Source: Mediterranea sp. (in: CFB group bacteria) (GTDB lineage Bacteria; Bacteroidota; Bacteroidia; Bacteroidales; Bacteroidaceae). From it: DNA of 64,000 nt. Every line of letters starts with the position of its first letter. Within the stretch, counting starts at the first letter, position 1. The translations under genes were made by a program, and so were the position numbers. Of the stretch, positions 15,098 to 25,219 are shown piece by piece. The notes under the pieces are model-generated. The model saw only the letters and a program-made list of their open reading frames with translations. It did not search any database and was not told the origin of the DNA. Where the stretch lies: contig JAISIZ010000108.1 in assembly GCA_031261785.1 (NCBI GenBank), positions 27,964 to 91,963 on the forward strand, given 5' to 3'.

Positions 15098-18097
15098 ATG
15101 TCAAATATAACTCTACGGACGGCATGGACAATGGTCATGTCGCTGCTCCTCACATGCTTTTCCGCGACGCGGGCCACGCAGATGAACTCGGTCTACACCC
15201 AGCGTCCCGACGACCCCGAGGCGCTCTACTTCGCCCCGCCAACCTACGCCATCAACGCCGATGGAAAGGGCGACGTGTCGGCGGAATTGCAACGGGCCAT
15301 CAACGACGTGAAGCGCCTTCGCAACTTCGGCATCCTCTTCGTTCCCGAAGGCAGGTATCGCCTTAGCCGCACCATCTACATCCCGCCCGGCGTCCGCCTG
15401 ATAGGCTACGGCAAACGACGTCCGGAGTTCATCCTGGCCGCACGCTCGCCAGGCTTCGACCGTGAGGTGCCCGCGGACAAGGGCAAGGCCAAGTATCTCT
15501 TCTGGTTTACCGGGGGGATGGTGGAGAACGACGCCAACGGCCGCGTGCCCGACGCCAGCGCCGGCACGTTCTACAGCGCCATGAGCAACGTCGACATCCG
15601 CATAGAGAAAGGAAACCCGCACGCCGTGGCCCTGCGTACGCACTATGCCCAGCATTCGTTCGTCAGCTACATGACCATCTGGATCGGAGAGGGCAAGGCG
15701 GGACTGTTCGACGCGGGCAACGAGATGGAGAACGTGGCCTTCTACGGAGGCGACTATGGCATCTACACCACCAAGTCGTCGCCCGGATGGCCGGTGATGC
15801 TGGTCGACGCCACCTTCGAGGGACAGCGCAAGGCCGCCATCCGCTGCCAGGAATCGGGGCTGGCCATGGTGAACCTGCACGTGAGCCGCGTACCCCGCGT
15901 ATTCGACATCGACGCCAATTACTGCGACAAGCTCTTCCTCGAGAACAGCTACATCAGCGACGTCAGCGAGGCGCTGGTCAGCGTGGCCAACGAGAACAAC
16001 AGCAACAACCAGATCAATTTCCGCGACGTGTACTGCCGCGACGTACCCGTGCTGGCCAGCTACGCGCGCAGCGGCACACGGACCGAGGTGGCGCACAAGA
16101 TTTACCTAATCCGCGACTATACCCACGGCCTGTGCCTGGAAAGCCTCGACGCCGAACCCGCCTACCGTACGACAGTACGGACCGAAGCCGTAGGACGGAT
16201 GCCCCAGGCGCCGGCCAACGACCTGCCGCGGCTCGCCGGCATGGGAACGTGGGTGAACATCCGCGACCTCGGAGCCAAGGGCGACAACGTCGCCGACGAC
16301 ACGCAGGCTTTCCAGGCGGCCATCGACAAGTACGACCACATCTACGTGCCGCAAGGCTGGTATCGCCTCACCAAGACGCTCCGCCTGCGGGCCAACACGC
16401 AACTGATCGGCCTGCATCCCTACGGCACGCAGCTCCGCTTAGACAATGGCACGGCGGCCTTCAGCGGATTCGGCGCGCCGGTGGCGATGGTGGAGACCGC
16501 ACGGGGAGGCAACGCCGCGCTCAACGGCATAGGCATAGACACCGGACAGTACAACTACCGCGCCGTGGGCGTGAAGTGGATGGCCGGAGCCGGTTCGTAC
16601 CTCAACGACGTGAAGTTCGTTGGCGGACATGGCGGCATGCGCAAGCCTGGAGCCACCGAGCCGCGCGACGCCGCCCAACGACGCGCCTGGAGCGACCAAC
16701 ACCTCGCCTGGGACAGCCAGTACTGGAGCCTGTGGGTGACCGACGGAGGAGGCGGAACCTTCAAGGACATCTGGAGCGCCAGCACCTTCGCCTCCGCCGG
16801 ATTCTACGCCGAGCGCACACGGACACCCGCCCGCGTCTACGCCATGTCCGTGGAGCATCACGTACGCGAGGAAGTGCGCTTCAACGACGTGGCCAACTGG
16901 AAAGTATATGCCCTACAGACCGAAGAAGAGAGCCGCGAGAGCACCGAGTGCCAACCCATCGAGATGGACGGCTGCCGCGACATCACCTTCGCCAACCTCT
17001 ATATGTTCAGGGTCATCAGGGTGAACAAACCCTATTACAGCTCCGTGAGGATGCGGGGATGCGCGGCCATCGACTTCCTCAACCTCCACAATTACGCCCA
17101 GACGCAATACGCCAACACCATAGCCGTGTACGACGCGGGAAAGGACATTGACATCCGTCCGTGGGAGCTGGCCCGGCTCACGGTCACGGGCAAGGAGAAA
17201 TCCCGCCACACGCCGCCTGCCGCGGAGGGAGAGGTGACGACGATCGGCTCCGACTTTGAATTTGCCCAAGGAGTGGCCGCCGACAGCAGAGGCAATGTCT
17301 ACTTCTGCGACCAGCGGATGCGCCGCGTCTATCGCTGGCGAGCCGAGACGGGCACGCTCTCGCTCGTCGCCGACTTCCCGTGGAAGCCGGCCTGTCTGGC
17401 CGTCGACACGGAAGACCACCTGCTCGTACTCTTCCGATACGACCCGCAACCGGGATGGAACGTCGACGGCAAGCCCGCCGAAACCGTAGTGAACCTCCCC
17501 GACGCCGGAGGTACATCGTTCAGCGGCTGGGGAAACTCGGGATTCGAGATGCGCGTGTACGCCATCGACCCCGACGCTCCCGAGAAAACCATCCGCCAGC
17601 TGCCGCGGGTAGAGAGGGGCACGGTGCGAACGGTGGCCAAAGCCCTCTACCCCGCCAACCGCTGGCGCGACTTCCACGACTTCAACGACGTGACGACGCG
17701 CGTGCCGAGCCATTGCTTCGTGGCACCCGATGGCGTGACCATCATCCCTCATTGCTACGACCTGGCACGCTGCTCCTCGCTCCTCCCCGCCTGGCCGGGC
17801 AAGCCGTTCTACGCGTCGGACGAGTACGATCGGCGCGTCGTGCGCTGCGACGTGGCAGCCGACGGCACCCTCACCAACCTCACCTACTTCGCCGAGCAAG
17901 GCGAGATGGGACTGGCCACCGACCGCGACGGCAACGTGTACGTGGCCGACGGGCAGATCTATATATTCAATCCTAACGGCGAGCGGACGCGGATGATCCG
18001 TATCCCCGAGCGTCCCTCCACATTGGTGGTGGGTGGCGCGGAGGGGAACATGCTCTTCATCACCGGGCGCGCGAAACTTTTTGCCGTGAAGTTATAA
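15098..18097 (+). CDS. secreted pectate-lyase-fold beta-helix protein with C-terminal beta-propeller
   Basis: A 999-aa secreted protein (hydrophobic signal MVMSLLLTCFSATRAT). Two pectate_lyase_3-type segments are seen: one starting INADGKGDVSAELQRA with FVPEGRYRLSRTI (~50-330), and one starting IRDLGAKGDNVADDTQAF with YVPQGWYRLTKTL (~385-690), the typical N-caps of right-handed beta-helix glycosidases and lyases. The last ~280 residues carry NHL/SMP-30-like propeller blades (GVAADSRGNVYFCDQ, GLATDRDGNVYVADG). Catalytic residues cannot be assigned by eye, so it may be a polysaccharide lyase, a glycosidase or a binding protein. It lies 22 bp after the ThuA gene and 64 bp before susC. Confidence 0.75.
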   Translation: MSNITLRTAWTMVMSLLLTCFSATRATQMNSVYTQRPDDPEALYFAPPTYAINADGKGDVSAELQRAINDVKRLRNFGILFVPEGRYRLSRTIYIPPGVRLIGYGKRRPEFILAARSPGFDREVPADKGKAKYLFWFTGGMVENDANGRVPDASAGTFYSAMSNVDIRIEKGNPHAVALRTHYAQHSFVSYMTIWIGEGKAGLFDAGNEMENVAFYGGDYGIYTTKSSPGWPVMLVDATFEGQRKAAIRCQESGLAMVNLHVSRVPRVFDIDANYCDKLFLENSYISDVSEALVSVANENNSNNQINFRDVYCRDVPVLASYARSGTRTEVAHKIYLIRDYTHGLCLESLDAEPAYRTTVRTEAVGRMPQAPANDLPRLAGMGTWVNIRDLGAKGDNVADDTQAFQAAIDKYDHIYVPQGWYRLTKTLRLRANTQLIGLHPYGTQLRLDNGTAAFSGFGAPVAMVETARGGNAALNGIGIDTGQYNYRAVGVKWMAGAGSYLNDVKFVGGHGGMRKPGATEPRDAAQRRAWSDQHLAWDSQYWSLWVTDGGGGTFKDIWSASTFASAGFYAERTRTPARVYAMSVEHHVREEVRFNDVANWKVYALQTEEESRESTECQPIEMDGCRDITFANLYMFRVIRVNKPYYSSVRMRGCAAIDFLNLHNYAQTQYANTIAVYDAGKDIDIRPWELARLTVTGKEKSRHTPPAAEGEVTTIGSDFEFAQGVAADSRGNVYFCDQRMRRVYRWRAETGTLSLVADFPWKPACLAVDTEDHLLVLFRYDPQPGWNVDGKPAETVVNLPDAGGTSFSGWGNSGFEMRVYAIDPDAPEKTIRQLPRVERGTVRTVAKALYPANRWRDFHDFNDVTTRVPSHCFVAPDGVTIIPHCYDLARCSSLLPAWPGKPFYASDEYDRRVVRCDVAADGTLTNLTYFAEQGEMGLATDRDGNVYVADGQIYIFNPNGERTRMIRIPERPSTLVVGGAEGNMLFITGRAKLFAVKL

Positions 18098-18161
18098 CAT
18101 ATATATTCACCTCATAAATTTGATCTACTTACAAGTTATTAACCCATCCAATTGTTATAGT

Positions 18162-21100
18162 ATGAAACACAGAGAATGTTTGTTCATGCTGCTCCTGGCG
18201 ATGCTTTTACCGCATGTTCCAGTAGCGGCGCAAAACCGAGCCGTACAAGGCTTGGTCATGGATGCTCAAGGAACGCCGTTGCCCGGCGTCAGCATCTACG
18301 TGAAAGGCAACGAGACACGGGGAGTAGTCAGCAACATCGACGGACGATACGTCCTGGCGGAGCTGGCCGCGCGCGACACCCTGACCTTCACCTACATAGG
18401 CTTCAGGTCGCAGAATATCCTGGTAGGCAACCAAACCGTCATCGACGTGGTGATGCAGGAGGATGCCCAGATGCTCGCGGAAGCTGTCGTAGTCGCTTTC
18501 GGCAAGCAGACGAAAGAGAGCATGATAGGCTCCATAAACACCATCAGCCCCAAGGAGCTGAAAGTGCCGCAAAGCAACCTCACCACAGCCCTGGCCGGAC
18601 GCCTGGCGGGTATCATCTCCTACCAGCGCAGCGGAGAACCGGGGCGCGACAACGCCGAATTCTTCGTGCGCGGCGTCACTACCTTCGGCTACAAGAGCAG
18701 CCCGCTCATCCTCATCGACGGACTGGAGGTGACATCCGACGACCTGGCGCGCCTCGAACCCGAAAACGTGGCCAGCTTCTCCATCATGAAGGACGCCACC
18801 GCCACCTCGCTCTACGGCGCGCGGGGAGCCAACGGCGTGATACTCGTCACCACCAAGTCGGGCAAGAAGGGAAAGATACAGATCACCGCCCGCGTGGAGA
18901 TGAACATATCCACCCCCACCAAGATCCAGGAGATGCTGGGCGGCGTGGAATACATGCAGCTCTACAACATCGCCCAGCGGGCGCGCAACCCCGAGTCCAC
19001 GCCCACCTACTCCATGGACAAGATAGAGAACACCCGCCGGGGAACCAACGCCCTGCTCTATCCCAACGTCGACTGGTACGGCGAGCTGTTCAACAACTCG
19101 GCCTTCAACACCAAGGCCACCATCACGGCCTCGGGCGGTGGCGAGGTGGCGCAGTACTACCTCTCCGTGGCCTACACCAACGAGAAGGGACTGATGAAGG
19201 TGGACAAGATGAACAACTTCAACAACAACATCAACATCAACCGCTACAACATCCGCGCCAACATCGACGTGAACCTCACGAAGACGACCAAGGGTTCGGT
19301 GAAGGTCTACTCCCTGCTCGACCGCTACAACGGACCCGCCGCGGCGACGACGGACATCTTCGACGGCATCATGCGCGCCAACCCCGTGAACTTCCCCAAG
19401 GCGTACGACAAGTCCATCGACCCCTCGTACCAGTACGTCAAGCACATCCTCTTCGGCAACATGGGTAACGGGACCTATCCCAATCCCTACGCACAGATGG
19501 TGACCGGATATTCCGACAGCTTCACCTCGACCACCAACGCCATCTTCCAGATCGAACAAGACCTCGACATGATTACCGAGGGACTGAAGGCGCGAGGCAT
19601 GGCCTCGTTCTCTTCCTACGGCAGGAACGAGAATAGGCGCACCATGGCACCCTTCTACTACGGCCTGCAGACCGTGGAGGGAGAGACGGGCGTGACGCAC
19701 ACCCTGAACCAGCTCACCGAAGGCTCGGAGACGCTGGGCGACCCCGCGTCGACCAACACCGCCAACAGCTCCTTCTACTTCGAGCTGGCGTTGCAATGGG
19801 CGCGCAACTTCGGCAAGAAGCACGACCTTAGCGCCCTCCTGGTGGGACAAGCCAAGGAATCGCTCAATACCATCGGCGGCGACAACGCCTTCGCCACCCT
19901 ACCCTCGCGCAACCTCGGCCTGTCGGGACGTTTCACCTACGGATTCGACAACCGTTACTTCATCGAGGGCAACTTCGGATACAACGGCTCCGAGAAGTTC
20001 TCCAAGCAGAACCGTTTCGGATTCTTCCCCTCCGTAGGACTGGCCTACCTCGTGAGCAACGAGAAGTTCTATCCCGCCTCGCTGAAGGAGGTGATTCCCA
20101 CCCTCAAGCTGAAGGCCACCTACGGATTGGTGGGTAACGACGCCATCTCCGATCCCTCCGACCGATTCTTCTACCTCTCGCAGGTGAACACCAACAGCGC
20201 GGCGTGGGGCTACACCTTCGGACTAAGCTCGAACGTGGCCTACAACGGATACCTCATCCAGCGCTACGCCAATCCGAACATCGGATGGGAAGTGTCGACC
20301 AAGGCCAACTACGGCATCGAGATGAATCTCTTGGACAAGGTGAACGTGCAGCTGGAATATTTCACCGAGAACCGCAAGGACATCTACCAGGAACGGCAAT
20401 CCACGCCCTACACGCTGGGCACGTCGGCTCCCATCACGGGTAACATCGGAAAGGCGAAATCGCACGGCATCGACGCCTCTGTCGACCTCAACTGGAGCAT
20501 CACCCGCGACTGGTGGATGCAGGGACGCTTCAACTGGACATACGCCGTGAGCGAATACATCGACGGCGGCGACCTGAAGTACCCCGATGCCTGGCGCAAC
20601 AAGATGGGCTACTCGCTCAACCAACAATGGGGCTACGTGGCCGAGCGCCTCTTCATCGACTGGGAGGACATCCGCAACTCACCCAACCAGTTTGGCGCCG
20701 TCTACGGCAGCAGCGAGGTGATGCCGGGCGACATCAAGTACGTCGACATCAACCGCGACGGAGCCATCAACGAGAGAGACCAGGTGGCCATCGGCTACCC
20801 CACCGTACCCGAAGTGGTGTACGGCTTCGGTCTCTCCACGGGCTACAAGCTGGTGGATTTCTCCTTCTTCTTCCAAGGCTCAGCCCGCTCGTCGTTCTTC
20901 ATCACGCCCAGCAACATCGAGCCGTTCACCGACTACCGCAACGCCCTGCGCATCGTGGCCGACGACTACTGGTCGGAAAGCAACCCCGACCCGCACGCCT
21001 TCTGGCCGCGCCTCTCCACCGCCACGGTGGCCAACAACAACCATCAGTCCACCTGGTGGCTGCGCAACGGCTCCTTCCTCCGCCTGAAGACGCTCGAGAT

Positions 21101-21284
21101 CGGCGTGTCGCTCCCCAGCAAGGTGCTCCAGAAATGGGGACTGACGCAAGGCCGCGTCTTCCTGTCGGGCAACAACCTGCTTTGCTTCAGCGGCTTCAAG
21201 CTGTGGGATCCCGAAATGGGAGGCTCAGGCATCGGTTACCCCACGCAACGTATCTATAACATCGGCTTCAACTTGGCCTTCTAA
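18162..21284 (+). CDS. SusC-family TonB-dependent transporter of the amino-sugar operon
   Basis: A 1,040-aa outer-membrane transporter. The ATG at 18162 gives a clean signal peptide (LLLAMLLPHVPVAAQ); an in-frame start 42 bp upstream would spoil it. A carboxypeptidase-D-regulatory-like domain (QGLVMDAQGTPLPGVSIYVK) is followed by the plug with SLYGARGANGVILVTTKSGK and the barrel ending RIYNIGFNLAF. With the SusD encoded 16 bp downstream it should bind and import the oligosaccharide made by the surface GH18 and other enzymes. Confidence 0.95.
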   Translation: MKHRECLFMLLLAMLLPHVPVAAQNRAVQGLVMDAQGTPLPGVSIYVKGNETRGVVSNIDGRYVLAELAARDTLTFTYIGFRSQNILVGNQTVIDVVMQEDAQMLAEAVVVAFGKQTKESMIGSINTISPKELKVPQSNLTTALAGRLAGIISYQRSGEPGRDNAEFFVRGVTTFGYKSSPLILIDGLEVTSDDLARLEPENVASFSIMKDATATSLYGARGANGVILVTTKSGKKGKIQITARVEMNISTPTKIQEMLGGVEYMQLYNIAQRARNPESTPTYSMDKIENTRRGTNALLYPNVDWYGELFNNSAFNTKATITASGGGEVAQYYLSVAYTNEKGLMKVDKMNNFNNNININRYNIRANIDVNLTKTTKGSVKVYSLLDRYNGPAAATTDIFDGIMRANPVNFPKAYDKSIDPSYQYVKHILFGNMGNGTYPNPYAQMVTGYSDSFTSTTNAIFQIEQDLDMITEGLKARGMASFSSYGRNENRRTMAPFYYGLQTVEGETGVTHTLNQLTEGSETLGDPASTNTANSSFYFELALQWARNFGKKHDLSALLVGQAKESLNTIGGDNAFATLPSRNLGLSGRFTYGFDNRYFIEGNFGYNGSEKFSKQNRFGFFPSVGLAYLVSNEKFYPASLKEVIPTLKLKATYGLVGNDAISDPSDRFFYLSQVNTNSAAWGYTFGLSSNVAYNGYLIQRYANPNIGWEVSTKANYGIEMNLLDKVNVQLEYFTENRKDIYQERQSTPYTLGTSAPITGNIGKAKSHGIDASVDLNWSITRDWWMQGRFNWTYAVSEYIDGGDLKYPDAWRNKMGYSLNQQWGYVAERLFIDWEDIRNSPNQFGAVYGSSEVMPGDIKYVDINRDGAINERDQVAIGYPTVPEVVYGFGLSTGYKLVDFSFFFQGSARSSFFITPSNIEPFTDYRNALRIVADDYWSESNPDPHAFWPRLSTATVANNNHQSTWWLRNGSFLRLKTLEIGVSLPSKVLQKWGLTQGRVFLSGNNLLCFSGFKLWDPEMGGSGIGYPTQRIYNIGFNLAF

Positions 21285-21300
21285 ACAACAAGAAAGATAT

Positions 21301-23262
21301 ATGAAAAAGATATGCAAATACACGTTGGTCGCGCTCCTCGCCGTGGCGAGTAGCGGATGCGCGGACTACTTAGACGTAGTGCCCGACAAGACGCAGGAGA
21401 TCAGCCTCCTGTTCGACCGCCGCGAATCGGCCTACCGAGCGTTGGCCACCTGCTACACCTACATGCCGCAATACGACCTCACGTACGGATTGCTGGGATC
21501 TTCGGACGAGATGATCATGACCTACGACCGCGTCACCCACGGCAAGCAGGTGATGATGGGTATGCTTACCGCCGACTATCCCGTGATGAGCTATTGGTCG
21601 GGCAGCTCCGACGGCTGGGGCGCGCTGGTCAACACCACCGCCTACAACGCCGGAGTGTACGACACCTCCCCGCTCTGGGACGCCATACGGGTGTGCAACA
21701 CCTTCATGGAGAACATCGCGCACGTGCCCGACATGACCGATACCGAACGTTCCCGCTGGATAGCCGAGGTGAAGGCGCTCAAGGCCTACTACCACTTCCT
21801 GCTCTTCGCGCAGTACGGCCCCATACCGCTCATCCGCAACAGCGTATCCATCGACGTGACCGACGCCGCGCTCTACGTGCCCCGCGAGCCGGTTGACGTC
21901 GTGGTGGACTACATCGTGCAGCTGTTCGACGAAGCCATCGACGGCGGACTGCCCGCCCGCGTGGTGTCGGCCGCCGAGCTGGGACGCGTCGACGGCACCG
22001 CGGCCGCCGCCCTCAAGGCCAAGACGCTGCTCTATGCCGCCAGCCCGCTGTTCAACAACAACCCCATGTACGGATCCATGCAGAACGCCGACGGCACCAA
22101 GCTGTTCCCCATGGTCGACGAGGCCGGGGCCACGCAGAAATGGGTGCGCGCCGCCGACGCGCTGAAAGCCGCCATCGACATGGCCCAGGCCAACGGCGTA
22201 TCGCTCTACCGCTACGACGCCAGCGTGATACCCGACTACGACACCAACAACTTCGTGAACCATCCCGACCGCCTGCCCTATATGTACAACTACCAGTACA
22301 TGATGGTAGACCGCTGGAACTCCGAGGTGATCTGGGGTGAGTCGCGACTCAACACCGACTGGCACGAAGTGCAGCGCTCCATCAACTATAAGGACCGCAA
22401 CGAATCGAGCACGGGCGACGCCTGGCAGTGGTTCAACCCCACGATGAACTCCACCGAATTCTTCTACACCAAGAACGGGCTGCCGATGGACGAGGATCCC
22501 ACGTTCGACTACGAGGGACGCTACACCACCACCACCATCCCCGTCGGCTATGAGGACGTGGCGCAAGAGGGTGAGTTGACGGCCAAGATGCACCTCGACC
22601 GCGAACCCCGTTTCTATGCCTCCATCGGCTTCGACCGCTCCAGGGTACGCGGATACGGCCGCCTGTACGACCTCAAGATCCGCTTCGGCGAGAGCAACGG
22701 ACGCGCCTCCACGGCCGATGTCGACAACTCCCTCTCGGGATACTTCCTGCGCAAGCTGATGCACCCCGACACCCGCGGCGACGGCACCATCGTGCGCTAT
22801 CCCTGGCCCATCGTCAGGTTGGGCGAGCTGTACCTCAGCTACGCCGAGGCGCTGAACGAGGCCTACGGCACGGCCCGCCAGGACGAGGTGCTGCGCTACG
22901 TCAACGACGTGCGCGAACGCTCGGGCGTGCCCACCGTGCAGACGGCCTGGGCCAACGCGTCGGTTCACCCCAACTGGTACCAGTCGCAAGAAGGCATGCG
23001 CGAGATCATCCACCAGGAGCGTACCATCGAACTCGCCTTCGAGGGCTACCGCAACGACGACGTGCGTCGCTGGCTCAAGGGCAGCGAGTTCAACGAGCAG
23101 ATTTTCGGATGGAACGTCAACGCCAGCGACCCCGCCGGCTTCTACACCCCTACCGAGATGGTGCAGCTGCTGCACGTGTTCAGCTCGCGCAACTACCTCT
23201 GGCCCATCCCCTCCAACGAGCTGGTGAACAATATGAACCTCATACAGAATCCCGGATACTAA
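21301..23262 (+). CDS. SusD-family glycan-binding lipoprotein of the amino-sugar operon
   Basis: A 653-aa lipoprotein (lipobox SSGC, Cys20; then ADYLDVVPD, the SusD N-terminus). It has the helical core (WIAEVKALKAYYHFLLF), the long ligand-facing insert, and the C-terminal family signature with HQERTIELAFEGYRNDDVRRW. It is at the long end of the family (most are ~500-600 aa), which suggests a large binding surface. It directly follows its SusC partner. Confidence 0.94.
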   Translation: MKKICKYTLVALLAVASSGCADYLDVVPDKTQEISLLFDRRESAYRALATCYTYMPQYDLTYGLLGSSDEMIMTYDRVTHGKQVMMGMLTADYPVMSYWSGSSDGWGALVNTTAYNAGVYDTSPLWDAIRVCNTFMENIAHVPDMTDTERSRWIAEVKALKAYYHFLLFAQYGPIPLIRNSVSIDVTDAALYVPREPVDVVVDYIVQLFDEAIDGGLPARVVSAAELGRVDGTAAAALKAKTLLYAASPLFNNNPMYGSMQNADGTKLFPMVDEAGATQKWVRAADALKAAIDMAQANGVSLYRYDASVIPDYDTNNFVNHPDRLPYMYNYQYMMVDRWNSEVIWGESRLNTDWHEVQRSINYKDRNESSTGDAWQWFNPTMNSTEFFYTKNGLPMDEDPTFDYEGRYTTTTIPVGYEDVAQEGELTAKMHLDREPRFYASIGFDRSRVRGYGRLYDLKIRFGESNGRASTADVDNSLSGYFLRKLMHPDTRGDGTIVRYPWPIVRLGELYLSYAEALNEAYGTARQDEVLRYVNDVRERSGVPTVQTAWANASVHPNWYQSQEGMREIIHQERTIELAFEGYRNDDVRRWLKGSEFNEQIFGWNVNASDPAGFYTPTEMVQLLHVFSSRNYLWPIPSNELVNNMNLIQNPGY

Positions 23263-23278
23263 AAAAACGAATAGAAGC

Positions 23279-24646
23279 ATGAAAAAGATATTATCAACCC
23301 TGTGCGCCGTCGCGCTCGCCCTCACGCTTCCCGTCCTCTTCCCGTCCTGCCAGGACGAGGCCTCGACGGATCTCGGCGCCGTGACGAATATCGAATGGTC
23401 GCCCACCAGCGGAGGGGCCATCATCACCTTCACCGCCCCGAAGAACGACAACCTGCTTTACGTCAAGGCCGTGTATGTCAACTCGCTGGGCAACGAAGTG
23501 TTCAACGTAGCGAGCATCTACGAGAACCGGATAGAGATAGGCGGACTGGTCGACGACAGCCGCGAGTATCCCGTCAACCTCTTCGCCGTCGACAAGAACG
23601 GCGCCGAATCGCCCGTGGCCACCGTCAACGTACGGCCGGGACAGTCGTACATCAACATCGTCTACGCCAACCTTACCATGACGGAGATCGTGGGCGGCGT
23701 GCAGGTGGAATGGACCAACCCGTCGGGTGCCGCCACCGGAGGCAAGCCCGTCTACATCACCATCAACTACACCGACGAGAACGGAAAGACGCAGACCCGC
23801 TACATCAGCTCCTCCCAGGAGAGCGTGACCCTGAAGGTACGCGGCATAGATCCGGGCGACTACAACTTCAGCTACACGGTGGAAGACGCCATGGGCAACA
23901 AGACCCCCGAGTCGCAACCCATCGCCATGACGATGCGCGAGGAGCTGACCATACCCAAGTACGTCGACGACGCCAACGGCTTCCGCACCTACCTCTGGAC
24001 GCTGGTACCCGGACAGACCACGCTGCGACAGGTGTACGAGAACCTCAACGCGGCCATCTTCGACGGCGTGATCGACACCAAGGAATCGGCCTCGGACAAC
24101 AGCTACATGGGCACCAACCGTGACCAGTACGGCGGCACGTTGCCCTGGAACTCCGACCAAATGGACATCGTGATCGACATGCAGGAGACCTACGTCATCT
24201 CGCGCATCCGAGCCTGGCAACGCGCCCATTGGTATGGATGGAACGAGTACACCGACTGGGGAGACGGAGGAGCATGGGTCACCGACGGCACCAGCCCCGA
24301 CCCCTTCTTCTACCGGTACAGCAACATCAAGTCTTTCTCGCTCTACGGCTCCATGACGGGCGAGGCCAACGACTGGTTCATCATCGAGAACTGCGACATC
24401 GCCACCAATACCACCGCCGGCGCCTTGCCGCAATGGGGATCGGGCGACTGGTACGGCAACTCCAACGCCTGGATGCCCACCGCGGTATCCATGAACGCCG
24501 CTCTCGAAGGACACCTCTGGGAACTGCCCACCATGAGCGATCCGTGCCGCTACATCCGCCTGCGCTTCACCTCCACGTGGGACATGTCGCAGGCCGAGGC
24601 CTCCGGACTTTCCGAACTCACGCTCTATGGCGCCATCGCCGAATAA
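23279..24646 (+). CDS. surface lipoprotein, DUF4959/DUF5126/DUF5000-like
   Basis: A 455-aa lipoprotein (lipobox FPSC, Cys24). Residues ~35-125 are a fibronectin-like module (WSPTSGGAIITFTAPKNDNLLYVKA) of the DUF4959 type. A DUF5126-like middle (~125-230) follows, and the C-terminal ~200 residues are DUF5000, a discoidin/F5-8C-like glycan-binding sandwich (GGTLPWNSDQMDIVIDMQ, then SDPCRYIRLRFTSTW). Proteins of this layout follow susD genes and act as surface glycan-binding proteins. It lies 16 bp after susD. Confidence 0.85.
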   Translation: MKKILSTLCAVALALTLPVLFPSCQDEASTDLGAVTNIEWSPTSGGAIITFTAPKNDNLLYVKAVYVNSLGNEVFNVASIYENRIEIGGLVDDSREYPVNLFAVDKNGAESPVATVNVRPGQSYINIVYANLTMTEIVGGVQVEWTNPSGAATGGKPVYITINYTDENGKTQTRYISSSQESVTLKVRGIDPGDYNFSYTVEDAMGNKTPESQPIAMTMREELTIPKYVDDANGFRTYLWTLVPGQTTLRQVYENLNAAIFDGVIDTKESASDNSYMGTNRDQYGGTLPWNSDQMDIVIDMQETYVISRIRAWQRAHWYGWNEYTDWGDGGAWVTDGTSPDPFFYRYSNIKSFSLYGSMTGEANDWFIIENCDIATNTTAGALPQWGSGDWYGNSNAWMPTAVSMNAALEGHLWELPTMSDPCRYIRLRFTSTWDMSQAEASGLSELTLYGAIAE

Positions 24647-24666
24647 CCTTTTAATACGAAACAGCA

Positions 24667-25053
24667 ATGAAAAAGAAGATTATATCCCTGCTCACCGTCC
24701 TGCTCTGCCTCACCGCTTGCGGAGGCATGGACGAGAATTACAGCCAGTATCTCGAAGAAATCCCCACCTACTCGCCAGCCGTGTCGGCCCTCTCGGCCGT
24801 GTCGCCCGAGCCGGGCACGCTCGTGCTGAGCTGGACGCTCCCCGCGGGCGAACTGGCCCAGTCGGTCGAGATTGTCGTGAAAGCCTCCTCCTCGTCGGAG
24901 GAAAGCGTGGAACTTGATCTCATCACCACGCACACCTTCACCGGCCTCGAGCTGCAAGGCTATGAGTTCAGCGTGTACACCAAGGACATCTTTGGCAACC
25001 GCTCCATCCCCGTCACGCATACCTTCACGCCTATACCGGGACGCGAAGGATAA
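24667..25053 (+). CDS. small lipoprotein, DUF4998-like N-terminal part only
   Basis: A 128-aa lipoprotein (lipobox LTAC, Cys18). The mature start (MDENYSQYLEE...PTYSPAVSALSAVSPEPGTLVLSW) resembles the N-terminus of DUF4998 surface proteins, with one fibronectin-like sandwich. Full-length relatives usually carry a further C-terminal binding module, absent here, so this is a naturally short form or a truncation. It is the last gene of the operon, 20 bp after the DUF5000 gene. Confidence 0.75.
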   Translation: MKKKIISLLTVLLCLTACGGMDENYSQYLEEIPTYSPAVSALSAVSPEPGTLVLSWTLPAGELAQSVEIVVKASSSSEESVELDLITTHTFTGLELQGYEFSVYTKDIFGNRSIPVTHTFTPIPGREG

Positions 25054-25060
25054 GAGAAAT

Positions 25061-25206
25061 AGTGATTAGTGATTAGTGGAGAAATTCACCACAGAGGACA
25101 CAGAGTTGCACAGAGTTTTAATAGGGGTGCTGATTGGCTATGTCGCCCATCATCCAAATAAAGGCTCTGTGTAACTGTGGTGAATCTCACTAATCACTAA
25201 ACACTA
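25061..25206. repeat. long imperfect palindrome at the operon end
   Basis: Left arm 25061-25115 (AGTGATTAGTG ... TTCACCACAG ... CACAGAG) pairs with right arm 25165-25206 (CTCTGTGTAACTGTGGTGAA ... CACTAATCACT). The 'caccacag...acacagag' core is a dispersed, REP-like type of intergenic repeat. It may end transcription of the operon, but it has no terminal T-run. Confidence 0.7.
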
Positions 25207-25219
25207 ATTTATTCCGCTT

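Noticed and set aside
21370-23451. Long minus-strand open frame (693 codons) opposite susD
   Set aside because: Antisense shadow of a GC-rich gene; composition (many Val, Gly, His) and lack of motifs show it is not coding. The same holds for long frames opposite the ABC-F, GH18 and histidine-rich regions.
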